Source: Brassica napus (taxonomy: Eukaryota; Streptophyta; Magnoliopsida; Brassicales; Brassicaceae). From it: a stretch of DNA of 64,000 nt. Position numbers and translations under genes: made by a program. The stretch covers positions 59,355,338 to 59,419,337 of the forward strand of contig NC_063452.1 in the NCBI RefSeq assembly GCF_020379485.1. The letters are read 5' to 3'. This document shows positions 33,253 to 44,050 of the stretch, in pieces (the stretch's first letter is position 1; each line of letters starts with the position of its first letter). The notes under the pieces were generated by a model, which saw only the letters and a program-made list of their open reading frames with translations, did no database searches and was not told where the DNA came from.

Positions 33253-33483
33253 ATGAGATGTTCATGGCCGACACGCTTCACCTTCTTGATGGTCCTCACA
33301 GTCGTCATCGCCATGATTGCCGTAGCTTATGGATACTCCTCTGTTTCATCATCAAATCATAAGTTTCCTCATTACAAGTACAAAGCCCCACTTCCTCCAA
33401 CGACTTATTCTCCTTACCGTTACTTCTCCCCGCCTCCACCTCCTCCGGTTACAGATTCAGATTCTGCAGCGTATGCTCGATGA
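33253..33483 (+). CDS. Small secreted proline-rich protein
   Basis: A single exon encodes 76 residues. The N-terminus is a signal peptide or anchor: a basic start (MRCSWPTR) and a hydrophobic core (FLMVLTVVIAMIAVAYG, about residues 10-27). The mature part has tyrosine-rich and proline-rich stretches, including HKFPHYKYKAPLPP and SPPPPPP, like a short extensin-type cell-wall protein. The SPPPPPP run may be hydroxylated and glycosylated as in extensins, which is inference. The position between UGT92A1 and MYB46 matches the Arabidopsis proline-rich gene At5g12880 from memory. No function is known to me. The frame is intact. Confidence 0.8.
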   Translation: MRCSWPTRFTFLMVLTVVIAMIAVAYGYSSVSSSNHKFPHYKYKAPLPPTTYSPYRYFSPPPPPPVTDSDSAAYAR

Positions 33484-34749
33484 TCGCAGCGTAGTACGTC
33501 AATTTTTGGGGTTTTTCTTCCTTCTCATATGTTTGCTATTCTATTTTACTTTTCCTTTTGGATTTTGATGTGTAACTAAATTAATTAATGACTAGTTTTC
33601 TAAAGTAACGTGAGAAAGGTATGTACGAAATCGATTGCTTACTTATGTGAGATTGGTAATTATCAGAATTATTGCAGTAGTGTCTACTAGTCCAGGTAGA
33701 TGCGAAACTAATGAAGTAATTACTTGATTACATTACAACTTTGTAATGCATATTTAATTATTTATGAGCCATGTTTGATGTTTGGGAATGTAGAATAACT
33801 TACCAAAAAGTGATTTAAAGGTAATTTACTTTATTGAAAGAGTTTTACATATGGTTTTTTACTCCTTTTATTTCATTCAAAATACAAATAAAAGAACATT
33901 TAACTAAGAAAAAGTGAAGTAATCATACTATGATTCCAACTTGCTTTTTACTTTCTGAAAAATCAGCAAATATTAAACACAAAAAGGTTTTATAAATAAT
34001 CACATAGGTTGAGAATTGGCTAAGCGTGAGTCTAGATTGCGGTTGCGCGGATTTTAGTTTTCATTTATTTTTATATAAATATTTTGTTTTCAATTCTAAA
34101 TTGGTATATATTATAATATATTTGTGTCTATCGATTTTTAAAACATAATAAGTTTACTTTATATTTTTTTCATTGAATATATTGTTTCAAACTTTCACAT
34201 GTATTTGTATCTTCTTATATATATATATTTTTCGGATTATTATTTCATTATTAAAATCGTTAACTATATATATAAAGATTAGTAAAATATTGTTTTATTG
34301 TCATATTCAAAGATATTGTAAAATTTCACAAATTTAGAAAGTTTTTAAAAAATTAAACTTTTCTCTTCATAGATTTATATTATCGAGTAAACAATTAAAC
34401 ATTTATTTTTGTTTAATTTTTAAAATAAACTATATAGTTTAAAATTTGTTTTCTTGGTTTAAGATAGTAAAGATTAATCATTGTTAGATAATATGATTTT
34501 TGTTGTTTAAAAAAAATCTTTATAATTTTAAAAGTTAACATCGACAAATATTTAAATATTTAGCATATAGAGGTATAGTATTACAATATTAAATTATATC
34601 TATTTAATTTATACTATCTATAAATCCAATGGATCATCTATTGTTTAAATCCAATTATTGATACCCCCAATATATTTTTTTGGTATGTCCAAAATTTAAA
34701 TGATAAGATTAGATATTAAATGTAACATGACTTTGTAGGAATAGGTTCA
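33484..34749. other. AT-rich DNA with possible decayed Helitron tissue
   Basis: No gene is seen. The section 34025-34160, starting gtctagattgcggttgcgcg, has the style of Helitron internal DNA in Brassicaceae, but neither end is visible. Confidence 0.4.
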
Positions 34750-34752
34750 TTA

Positions 34753-35002
34753 GGTCATCTTTAACGCAGTATGTTATGCGTTTTTTAAAGAGTGGACCCC
34801 ACACTTTTCATAAAAACGGGCTTCAAATTTCGCGAAATAAGGAACGGCTTCGGTCCGTTTGTTACACTATTTCGCGGGCCCCACGACACGTGGCGGCCCG
34901 CGATTGGTTCCGTTTTAAAATTTTTTTTTTAATCAGATAAAACAAAAACAAAAACAAAAAAAATTTAGAAACCCAAACGGGGTTTATCCGATAATCATGT
35001 CC
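34753..35002. mobile_element. Harbinger/Tourist-like MITE with TTA duplication
   Basis: A 250-bp non-coding element is flanked by TTA at 34750-34752 and 35003-35005. The ends ggtcatctttaacg and, as complement, ggacatgattatcgg are imperfect inverted repeats. The internal ccccacgacacgtggcg and cccgcgattggttc are shared with the MITE at 63437-63664. A 3-bp TTA duplication is typical of PIF/Harbinger. Confidence 0.7.
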
Positions 35003-35005
35003 TTA

Positions 35006-36124
35006 AGTCCATTTTTTAAAAAAAACACATATGAATCAATGTTGTGAATTCTATTTTAATATATAAGATTGGCTAATGTGACAATTTAACAAAAATACCC
35101 ATTTTTTACAAGTATCAGAATTAGTCTAGCACTCGATCAGTAGCGCCTCATTAACAAAGTACTTAGTGGTGCCCCATTAACAAATAAAATAACTCGGTGG
35201 CTGTATTGATTAGAATCCGTCGTGGCCGACGCGGTTTAGCTGTAAGCTGTGGGTGATGAAGAATGCAAATTTTTTTTTTTTTTAATTAAATTAGAAGGTA
35301 CAAGAAAGAATATAACACCGCGTCAAGTCAAAGCAAATACATAAAAGGTCCAATAAAACCAAAACAACAGCTTCATAATTTTGAATTATTAGCTGTTAAG
35401 TTATTAGCTGTTAACAGCTAATAAATGTGTGAAATTATTAGCAGCTAAAAAGTTATTCTTCTTTGTTGCACTGACGTCTTTTTATTTATTTATGTGAGTT
35501 TAATCAACAACAATGTCGCAATCCAGCGGGACGGCAGGGGTTAGGTTAAGAACTAGTATCAGTTACAGCTAATAACGATCCAACGGAACGGGATGGTTAG
35601 GTTAAAGATTACAATTGGCGATCATGTAATGGAACTGTCCGATTGTGAAATAACTGAACGAGTATGAAGTCGTGCTTCTTTCTTCAAAAACAATCTAATC
35701 ACGAATTTTATGTAAATGTATAATGATTAACCAATTAGATTTTGTCACCAAAATGATACCCCACGAAGTGAGTAATACTTTATCGTAGTCTTTTTTTATA
35801 TTAATAAAGAAAAAGCAGATTATAATACAAATATAAAATTATCGGTTAAGATACATCTCCCTGTAAAGTAAGATTGAAGTTTAAGCTAATGCTTTGATTC
35901 AATGGTTGTTTGTTAATTTCCTTTATTTGAGGCTCTGTTCTCATGGGTGATAATTGCGTTCCTAGTTAGTAACCACTTTTGTCTTCGTTCAATAAAATGG
36001 TAGTATGTATATTGTATATGCATGATTAACCTTTCAAATAAATAAACTTGAGATTTCCGTTACAGTCTCGATAGAGTTTAATACACATTACCCTACACTT
36101 CTACTTCTACACAGTGATCAACCT
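35006..36124. other. Intergenic DNA with inverted-repeat features
   Basis: No gene is recognised. It contains a 24-bp perfect palindrome at 35401-35424 and, at 35459-35481, one arm of a 23-bp inverted repeat whose mate is at 36770-36792. Confidence 0.5.
35401..35424. repeat. 24-bp perfect palindrome
   Basis: The core ttagctgttaacagctaa is fully self-complementary and extends by three bases each side. Related phrases (attagctgttaag, ttagcagctaa) lie within 60 bp on either side, so it may be the decayed centre or end of a transposon. Confidence 0.8.
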
Positions 36125-36810
36125 TAGAGATGGGCGTTCGGATATCCGTTCGGGTTTGGATCAACAATTTCGAATTTTCGGATATTTCGGTATAGGGATA
36201 GAGAACTCGTTCGGGTATTTCTGTACTTCGGATCAGGTTCGGGTATTTTTAGTCCGGGTTCGGTTATTTTGAATCGGGTTCGGATATTTAGACTTTAAAA
36301 AAAAAATTCATTTTTAAGTTTCTTGTATTTAAAAATATAGATTTCACTTAACTGTTTTTTTTTATAGATTGAATGATTAATAGGTTTCAAGATAATATTT
36401 CAAAAATAAATAGATATTAATTTGGGTATTGTTTTTAAACTTTGAATGTAACTTTTGTTAATACATGAAACAAAAAGTTTGACATGCATTTTAAATGAAT
36501 ATCAAATTATTTTCTCCATAATTATATATATGTAGTTATGATCTTAAAGCATGTGTAACATCAATATAAATATAAAAAAAAGATGTAAACTAAAAATATA
36601 AGGGTAAGTATATATATGTTCGGTTATCTTCGGATATTTATTCGGGTTCGGATATTATCTGTTCGGGTTCGGATATCCAATCTCTTCTAACTTAATATCC
36701 GTTCGGATATTTTGGTACTTCGGCTCGGATTTCGGTTCGGGTTTTTCGGGTCGGCTTCGGGTATCGGGTAAAGACGTCAGTGCAACAAAGAAAAACCCGA
36801 ACCGAAAAAT
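36125..36810. repeat. TTCGG-rich dispersed repeat
   Basis: Two blocks rich in ttcgggttcggatat-type phrases (about 36130-36290 and 36615-36775) surround an AT-rich centre. The closing aaaaacccgaaccgaaaaa is in the opposite sense. This style of repeat is common in Brassicaceae genomes. A smaller relative lies near 63065-63125. Confidence 0.65.
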
Positions 36811-38232
36811 AACAATAATCACACTACTGTATATTGTTATTTTTAAGTGATTATTTCGTGTTTGTTTTTCTTTTTTTTTTTGTTTTTCTTTTTGCTAAAA
36901 TTTGGTTTGTTTGTTTTTCTGCGTTCAGAGTTACACTAACCTTCGGTTTAGGGTTTAGTTAAATTCATAGATTTGAAGAATGACATATTTAACCGAAAAT
37001 ATATTAATTATAGTTAACGTATTAAATTTTCAAAAAACAGAATTAACATGTTAATCTACTTGTCGCAAACTGCTGTTCTAAAAATAAAAGCTATTTTGTT
37101 TATGTATATAAACAAAGGTCCTTGAAATTCAGAAAGATTTAAACAAAATGAAAATCTACCTTAAGATCTTTGGCCTTCTCCATTACAAATCATTTACAAG
37201 ATTCAATATTCAAACTTCCTTTGTACTTTATCCGTGGATATTTTACTTATGATTGTATAAAAAAGTTATGCTTATTTCTGAATGGTGAGCACAATATAGT
37301 AATACTATAAATCATGAGAGTAAACCGAGAAGTTAAAAATATGACTCACGTTTATATCAGTAATAATATAAAATAATGTATAAAAGTAGTTTTATATATT
37401 CGCCATGACAATAATTTGATTTCTTCAAGTATACGTGTTGGTGCGCGAGAGGTGGTTGTGTGAAGCCGAAGCAAAACTCTTGCTCGGCTAAGCGTAATAC
37501 TATAAAACAAGCAAAAAGGGTTATGACATTCGTTCACTTATTAAATATACAATCGAACTATGCTTATATATACGTAAATTATTGAAATAATACAACATTT
37601 GCTTACCTTGAAAATGAAGATATCTTTGAATAGAAAATAGACATGCTCATGAATATACATTAATGTCATATACTATATATACGTCAGGTTAACGAATTCG
37701 ACATATCTGTAATATATACCTTGTGAATGAAGAAACTAATATAAACGGTTTATATATTCGAAAAAGATAAGAAAAAAAAAAGAACAAGTGAAGAGCACTT
37801 CTCCTTTGTCTTGATGTTTGCATTTTTGGTCTCTCTCAGAACCGTTTTAGTCCATGACCGTTCAACTAACGTTTCTTCACTTGGTTAAGTTAGTTATATA
37901 CAAAGATACATTAGTTGTTGGTGTATTTTATTTACCACAAACAATATAATATTTGTCGATTAAACATGCACAAATATATAATTAAAGAGCCTGGGCCGGG
38001 TGTTTTTTTGTATGTTTTAAAACAAAGCAACACACCATATATTATATCATAGAGATTAAAAAGGAGGAATGGTTTTCTTACCAGAATTGTAAGCAAACTA
38101 TACAACCTTCCCTTTCATCACCATGATCATTATCCCTTCATCAAGTCTTCTCTCTTTTCTCTCTCTATTATATAACAAACTTCACTCGTTCACATCAATT
38201 AATCGAGCCTCGAGAAAGATTAAGAGAAAAAA
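36811..38232. other. MYB46 upstream region
   Basis: Probable promoter and 5' UTR of MYB46. A possible TATA box is tattatataac near 38166, about 67 bp before the ATG. No other gene is seen. Confidence 0.45.
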
Positions 38233-40368
38233 ATGAGGAAACCAGAGGTAGCAATTGCAGCCACTCATCAAGTAAAGAAGATGAAGAAGGGACTTTGGTC
38301 TCCAGAGGAAGACTCAAAGCTGATGCAATATATGATAAGCAATGGGCAAGGATGCTGGAGTGATGTCGCTAAAAATGCAGGCCTTCAGCGATGTGGCAAA
38401 AGCTGCCGTCTTCGTTGGATCAACTATCTTCGTCCTGACCTTAAGCGTGGCGCTTTCTCTCCTCAAGAAGAGGATCTCATCATTCGTTTTCATTCCATTC
38501 TCGGCAACAGGTTAACATTTTTGCCATCATTTTGGTTACTTTACATGTTGACAATTAATAAAAAACAAATAAAGAAAGAATAAGCTAACTATATTGCATA
38601 GACTGTCATTTAGAAAATCAGCATTCTTAGTTTTTTTCCGTTAATGGTATATAGTAAAACGCATAGAAAGCCAAACCAACTTATCAAGAACAAAAGTCCA
38701 CCTTAAAATAACCAATTTATTTTTATGTCTAATACAACAACCAAATTGTTGAATTAGATCTTAAATGACGTTTTTTTCTTCTACCGGTATGAATATAAAG
38801 CTATCTTACCAGAGCAATTAACAAAAAGAATCTGTGTGTATTGCTCAATTGTGAATATAACTATATAAGATACATGATACATCATCGTAAAATGTATAAT
38901 CGAAGTTCACGTTGAAGGATACGGTTTGGTTTGAGTATCACTGGCACGATAACTGTTAAAATTCAGAGGGATGAATGATTGTTTGTGAAGAAAAATTGAC
39001 TCAACTGAAAACTGAAATATATAATAGTAACATATAAGAAAGTAGAGGCAAAGAACCAAACTAGGAATGAATACATCTGACATTCACATGTAATTATGTC
39101 ACTATGTAAGTGGTCAAAGTTCGTTAATCGTGGGTGTTAAGACTTAATTAAGGGTGCGTCTAATAAAAAACACTTGTTTTTATTGAAATCGACTTTTGTC
39201 TCTTTGGCACCTTTTTTTCTCTTCTTTAGGGTTTTACTTCAACTTTCATTTTCTAATTATATACATTTATAATTAAGGTTTTTCCCTGTCACCTTCTCGA
39301 GAAACATAGATTTTTTAGTTTATACTTTACGTTGGACATGACTTCCTAAAATAAAAAGTGTATCTTTACTATTGTATAATTTCTTTCGTTTTAAAATTGT
39401 TTTTCCTAAACATTTTATACGAACTAAAACCAAGTTTTTATCACGCCTAACTAAGCTAATTAGCTCTTTGACTCAAAATGTTATCTTTTATTTTATAGCT
39501 GTTAAGAAAATATTTTATAGTTAGTTTTACACAGATTTTATTTTTTGGTCGAAAGTTTTACACAGATAAATAACATAATTTATTGACAAATTTTATGTGA
39601 AATCATTTAGCGAAATTTTTGTTTGAAAAAAAATGTCAAAACTATAGTTATAGCGTAATTTTTAGTAGTTGTAGTGCTTTGTTTTCAGTTAGTAATTAGG
39701 TCGATCTAATTCCCATGCAAACCATGCAATTGTATAAATTTTACATAACATGACATCGATCGTCTCATTTAACTACTCTTCTCACTTTCTTATTTTTTCA
39801 ATTTCGTAGGTGGTCTCAGATTGCAGCACGATTGCCTGGTCGGACCGACAACGAGATCAAAAACTTTTGGAACTCAACAATAAAGAAAAGGCTAAAGAAG
39901 ATGTCTGAAACATCCAACCTCGTCAACAACTCATCCTCATCACCCAACGCAAGCGATTCGTCTTCAAATTCGTCCTCTTCTTTGGAGTTTAAAGACATTA
40001 TAGGAAGCTTCATGTCCTTTCAAGAACAGGGATTCATCAACCCCTCTTTGACCAACATACCAACCAACAACAATCCATTCACAACGCCACACATGTTCAA
40101 CCATTCGTTTAATGACGATTTCACCCCTCATGCAGATGGTTTCTGTGGAGTAAACACAGGGCTACAAGGGGAACTCTACTTTCCACCTTTGGAATGTGAA
40201 GAAGGTGACTGGTACAAGGCAGATATTATCAACCAGCTAGACGACGTGAACACTAATGGAGCCGGAAACGTGCCTGAGCGTATGAGAATGGAAGAATGTT
40301 GGGACGTTGACCAGTTGATGAACACTGAGGTTCCTTCTTTTTACTTCAACTTCAAACAGAACATATGA
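38233..40368 (+). CDS. MYB46: R2R3-MYB transcription factor MYB46
   Basis: Two exons, 38233-38510 and 39810-40368, are joined across a 1299-bp intron (phase 2) and encode 278 residues, near the 280 of the Arabidopsis protein. MYB46 is a nuclear master switch for secondary cell-wall synthesis, acting on cellulose, xylan and lignin genes downstream of NST/SND1 NAC factors. R2 (about residues 18-68) has [13 protein letters not shown] and [20 protein letters not shown]3 (about 71-119) has [13 protein letters not shown] and [21 protein letters not shown], with the usual replacement of the first Trp by Phe. The intron splits the R3 codon of the Arg before WSQ. The C-terminal part is acidic with an Asn/Ser-rich linker. 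A wrongly extended frame into the intron ends at 38583. Synteny with At5g12870 supports orthology. Confidence 0.95.
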
Positions 40369-40704
40369 ATTTCTACGTCATCTTATTCTTTTTCTGCTGC
40401 GGAATTATACTCAAGATTCTTAGCCACACAAATGCAAATATATATAGATGTTGTTGTAGATAGATGAAAAGTTAGAGAGTCTTTTGTATTTCGAATAATA
40501 TTTCCGTGATTAGAGATATGTAATGATTAATGTAATACATATGATACATCTCTTAATAAAATAAGCAATAAACACATACAAGATTAATTAATTAGTATTA
40601 TAAATTATTGTCGTTTGCGCATATGGTCTGGTCAATCTTGCACAAAATACTTACGAAGAGGCTGTATAACCACCATGTCAAAGGCATTATAGATTAAGTC
40701 TCTA
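40369..40704. other. MYB46 3' region
   Basis: It should contain the MYB46 3' UTR. It ends at the TAA duplication of the Harbinger element. Confidence 0.5.
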
Positions 40705-41471
40705 TAAGAGCATCAGCATCGAAGTCTTTAGTGGACGTTCTTAGTGTTTTGGGCTTAAAAAATAAATCAAAAAGTCCAAAAATCAAAACAACGGAGGTTA
40801 ACTTAGATCTGTTCGATGGGCGTCCTTAGTGCCACGTGTCGCGGTTTGAGAAGGGTCGGAGACGGTCAGGGCAAAACACGACATTCTTCTGAACTCTTCC
40901 TCTCCCGATCCTCTCTCGACGGCGATTGATTTGGCGATAGGGTTCGTCGCACATCTCTCTCCAATCACGGCGACTTCTCTCAGAATCTCTCCATAATATC
41001 TCCTCAGTCTCTCCCCAATCTCTGTCCAGCTTCGATATCATCGGATTCTCTGTAGATTCATTTGAAGAAGGTATGTTTCTTCTTCGTTAGGATCCCGAAT
41101 TCGAATCTGTGTTGTGTTTAATCCTTAAATCGAATATGTTTATAGTTTATATCTGAATCGAAATCTGGATTTAGTTTAAACCAACAATCGAATCTGCATG
41201 TTAGATTAAATCAGTCCTGATTTCGTTTAGTACCTCCTCTGAACCTAACCGTCTGTTGTTTGGATGATTGGGTTTTGTTTTCGTGTTGTATCTCCTTTGA
41301 ATCTGTGTTGTGAACAAAGAATCGTCAATATAGTATCGAATGTGTGTTTAGTTGCTATAGTTTCTTGAGAAACAAAGAATCGTCAATATGAAGTATCGAA
41401 TGTGGGTTAAGTTGAATGTTCCTTTGCATTGTTTTACTTGCTATAGTTTCGTTGATAGATTGTGATACACC

Positions 41472-41725
41472 TGCAAGAACAAACAGGACAGAGACTGCCA
41501 TGTCTACAAGTGGTGGGACGTCGCGGCTACAGAGGAGATCAAAGCCATTGGTGCACAAGTGACCCTCCTCAATTTGATATGGAGCAGAAATTGGTTAGGT
41601 TGGAGAGCATTGTCTGTGACTTAGGTAGAAAGAAATCTAGATTTGGTAATGGGTTTGAACTAGTTGTAGGTGTTCTGGTTGTTGTGTTAGTGATAATAGC
41701 CTTCGGAGTAGCTGCTCGTATGTAG
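41472..41725 (+). pseudogene. GRF-type zinc-finger protein remnant with C-terminal membrane helix
   Basis: One frame from 41472 reads CKNKQDRDCHVYKWWDVAAT followed by EEIKAIGAQV. This resembles the second half of a GRF zinc finger plus coiled coil (pattern C, then DC-x-x-x-KWWD) found in a large Brassicaceae protein family. After a frame change near 41570 the sequence continues LVRLESIVCDLGRKK and FELVVGVLVVVLVIIAFGVA, a hydrophobic tail ending at the stop at 41725. The first zinc ligands (CxCG) are not seen, so the gene is truncated as well as frame-shifted. It lies inside the Harbinger element, most simply as captured DNA. Confidence 0.5.
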
Positions 41726-42067
41726 GTTTATATGTCTTGTATTTATCGAAAATGTATGATTATCCTTGTGTTTTGTTAAATCTTGTTCAACTCGGATTAT
41801 GTAACCCTATCTATCTATCAGGTGTTGTGGTAATCGAAAGAACTTGTGGTAAGTTGGTTGTGTTGATTCATGTAATCGAAAGTGTCAATTTTCATTTAAA
41901 GAACTTGTAGAAAGAATACAAATCATCTCACCCTGTTAACTGTTAGGAGAATACAAATCAGCTCACCCTGTCAAAGACATTGTTATAATTAAAGATTCGC
42001 AACAGAAAGCATAGACGATTCGTAACGTTTAAACTCTTGAAAAAAAATTCCATTAAGCTAATAATGT

Positions 42068-42919
42068 TTGCACAAATTTGCCGCCGGAATAATAACCTTG
42101 TTTGGCGATGAATATCTACGACGTCCAACACATGAGGATCTGCAAAGACTACTACATATCGGAGAACAGCGTGGATTTCTGGGGATGCTTGGAAGCATCG
42201 ACTGTATGCATTGGGAGTGGAAGAATTGCCCCACGGCTTGGAAAGGAATGTACTCACGAGGAACCGGAAAACCGACAATTGTGTTGGAGGCGGTAGCTTC
42301 GTATGACCTCTGGATATGACACGCGTTTTTTGGAGCACCAGGTACTATGAACGATCTAAATATTCTTGATCGATCACCTGTTTTTGACGACATTATTAAT
42401 GGCATCGCGCCACAAGTAAACTTCTATGTTAATGATAATCGGTACCATTTCGGATATTATCTCACTGATGGTATTTATCCGAAATGGACGACTTTTATTC
42501 AATCTATCCAACTACCACAAAATCAGAAGCATTCATTATTTGCTCAAACCCAAGAATCAGTTCGAGAAGATGTCGAACGTGCCTTCGGAGTCCTTCAGGC
42601 TAGATTTGTCGTTGTCAAAAATCCGTCAAAGTTATGGGATAAAGAGAAAATAGGAAATGTTATGAGAGCATGTATCATACTCCATAATATGATTGTCGAA
42701 GATGAATGGGCATCATTCACTCAGTATAACAAATTTGAGTTTCAACCAAGAGAAGTTCCGGATACATTTACCGTCAACATGCCTTCGAATATCGGTGAAA
42801 ATGTCGGCACTACAATGGATCGTCGAACGAGGCTTCGGAATAGACAAATCCATGAAAACTTAAAAGATGATTTGATTGAAAATATATGGGCTAAATTTGA
42901 ACATCTTCTGTATGAATAA
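42068..42919 (+). pseudogene. Harbinger transposase (DDE_Tnp_4 / plant transposon protein), nonsense mutation
   Basis: The frame reads KFAAGIITLFGDEYLRRPTH and continues through SIDCMHWEWKNCP (first Asp), ASYDLWI, an in-frame TGA at 42317-42319, then HAFFGAPGTMNDLN, YYLTDGIYPKW (second Asp) and VERAFGVLQARF (Glu), ending at 42919. In this family the stop position is normally Trp (DLWIWHAFFG), so TGG has become TGA. The C-terminal ILHNMIVEDEW and LIENIWAKFEHL are typical. The N-terminal half is missing or unreadable, and the codon at 42068 is TTG, not a true start. The DDE residues themselves are intact. An active enzyme cannot be made from this copy. Confidence 0.88.
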
Positions 42920-43144
42920 ATTGAGTGTGTTTTAATTTCTGAACTTTGTATTTTTTTTCCACTAATAAAATGTTTGTAATTTTAAAAACTAGTTTAAACA
43001 AAATTTATAAACCTAAGGACCTATCAAAAGTCCCACCCATAATCAACATTTTAACAAAAGTCCTTAACCAAAGTCCTAAATTACATAAACTAATTAAATA
43101 CTCTAAGGACCGCTCTAAAAGTCCTATTGATGCACTTGCTCTAA

Positions 43145-44050
43145 CCTTCAAAGTCTTTATCTCTTGGTGCAAAACAAGTTAGAAGAAAAGCTTTCAAATC
43201 ACTTCTGGAAATATGTTAGATGAATAGTTACAAAAAATATGTCAGATGAAGCCGATTTTCAACAAGAAAAAAAAAAGAAAAATATGAAACATATGCGACC
43301 ATTGCACACAAATGAATATTGATATATACAAATGATTTATTACCATGCTTTGAAAATATTTGTTATCGTATCGGTTTTAGTGAAAAAAGCAGTGTAAATA
43401 ATTTACCAGTTAAAGCTTATTTTAAACATAATTTTACCTAAACAAATAAAGGATGTTTACAAAATCAATGTTTTCAAAATTGCTCTCTAGTTTCTCATCC
43501 AATATATTTTAAAAATATCGTAAGAAGTTTCATAAAATAAAATTTGTATCAAAAGTGAGTTAACAACAATAGAGATGGTCTTTAGACCAAAAAAAAAACA
43601 ATAGAGATGGTCCAAAGCTCAGTAAACAAAATAAATGGAAAACTTTAAAATACTATGTTTACTGTCGTTTGGTTAACATCAAAGACTTTTTACATTAGAG
43701 ATAAAAAAAAATTATAAGATTAGAGAAGAAAAGTAAAAAAAAAAAAAATAAGTTAAGTTGAGAGAAAAGACCAAATGGCTTTTCGTTTGTAAATTTGGCC
43801 AATCGAGTTAGACAAAAAAAACATTGGCCAATAGATGATGAGGATGACCCACCAAAGACGGAGATCTCTATTTTCCACCTCACGACTATACTCTCATCAG
43901 ATCACTCATCTCTGTCCGTAGATTCTATTTTCTACACTAACCGTCCGATAATCATCCAACGGTCATCATTCGATAGTCTCCTCCTCCTTTATGTTCTTCA
44001 CTTGTTTTCTTCAAGTACACGTCCTCACTGTCTCGCCGACGCTACAAACA
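43145..44050. other. DiT1 upstream region
   Basis: Probable promoter and 5' UTR of the plastid transporter gene. An ATG at 43991 is in frame with the DiT1 start and would add 20 residues, but the residues do not look like the start of a plastid transit peptide. Confidence 0.5.

Larger units (their letters stand above)
40708..43141 (+). mobile_element. PIF/Harbinger DNA transposon, 2.4 kb, inactive
   Basis: The element is bounded by TAA at 40705-40707 and 43142-43144. The termini are gagcatcagcatcgaagtc on the left and, as complement, gagcaagtgcatcaatagg on the right: imperfect inverted repeats of about 15-20 bp. The right half encodes a DDE transposase of the plant Harbinger type (42068-42919), killed by an internal stop. 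The left half holds a GRF zinc-finger-like remnant (41472-41725) and a UTR-like section with gaagaaggtatg near 41064. The subterminal gccacgtgtcgcgg (40831-40844) is the complement of the ccgcgacacgtggc-type motif in the two MITEs of this window. The usual MYB-like second ORF is not recognised. Confidence 0.82.

Noticed and set aside
36125..36810. TTCGG repeat as a coding gene
   Set aside because: Frames are closed and the pattern is a simple dispersed repeat.
43991..44050. Upstream in-frame ATG for DiT1
   Set aside because: It would add a hydrophobic Cys-rich leader unlike the known transit peptide; MASLALSG at 44051 fits the family.
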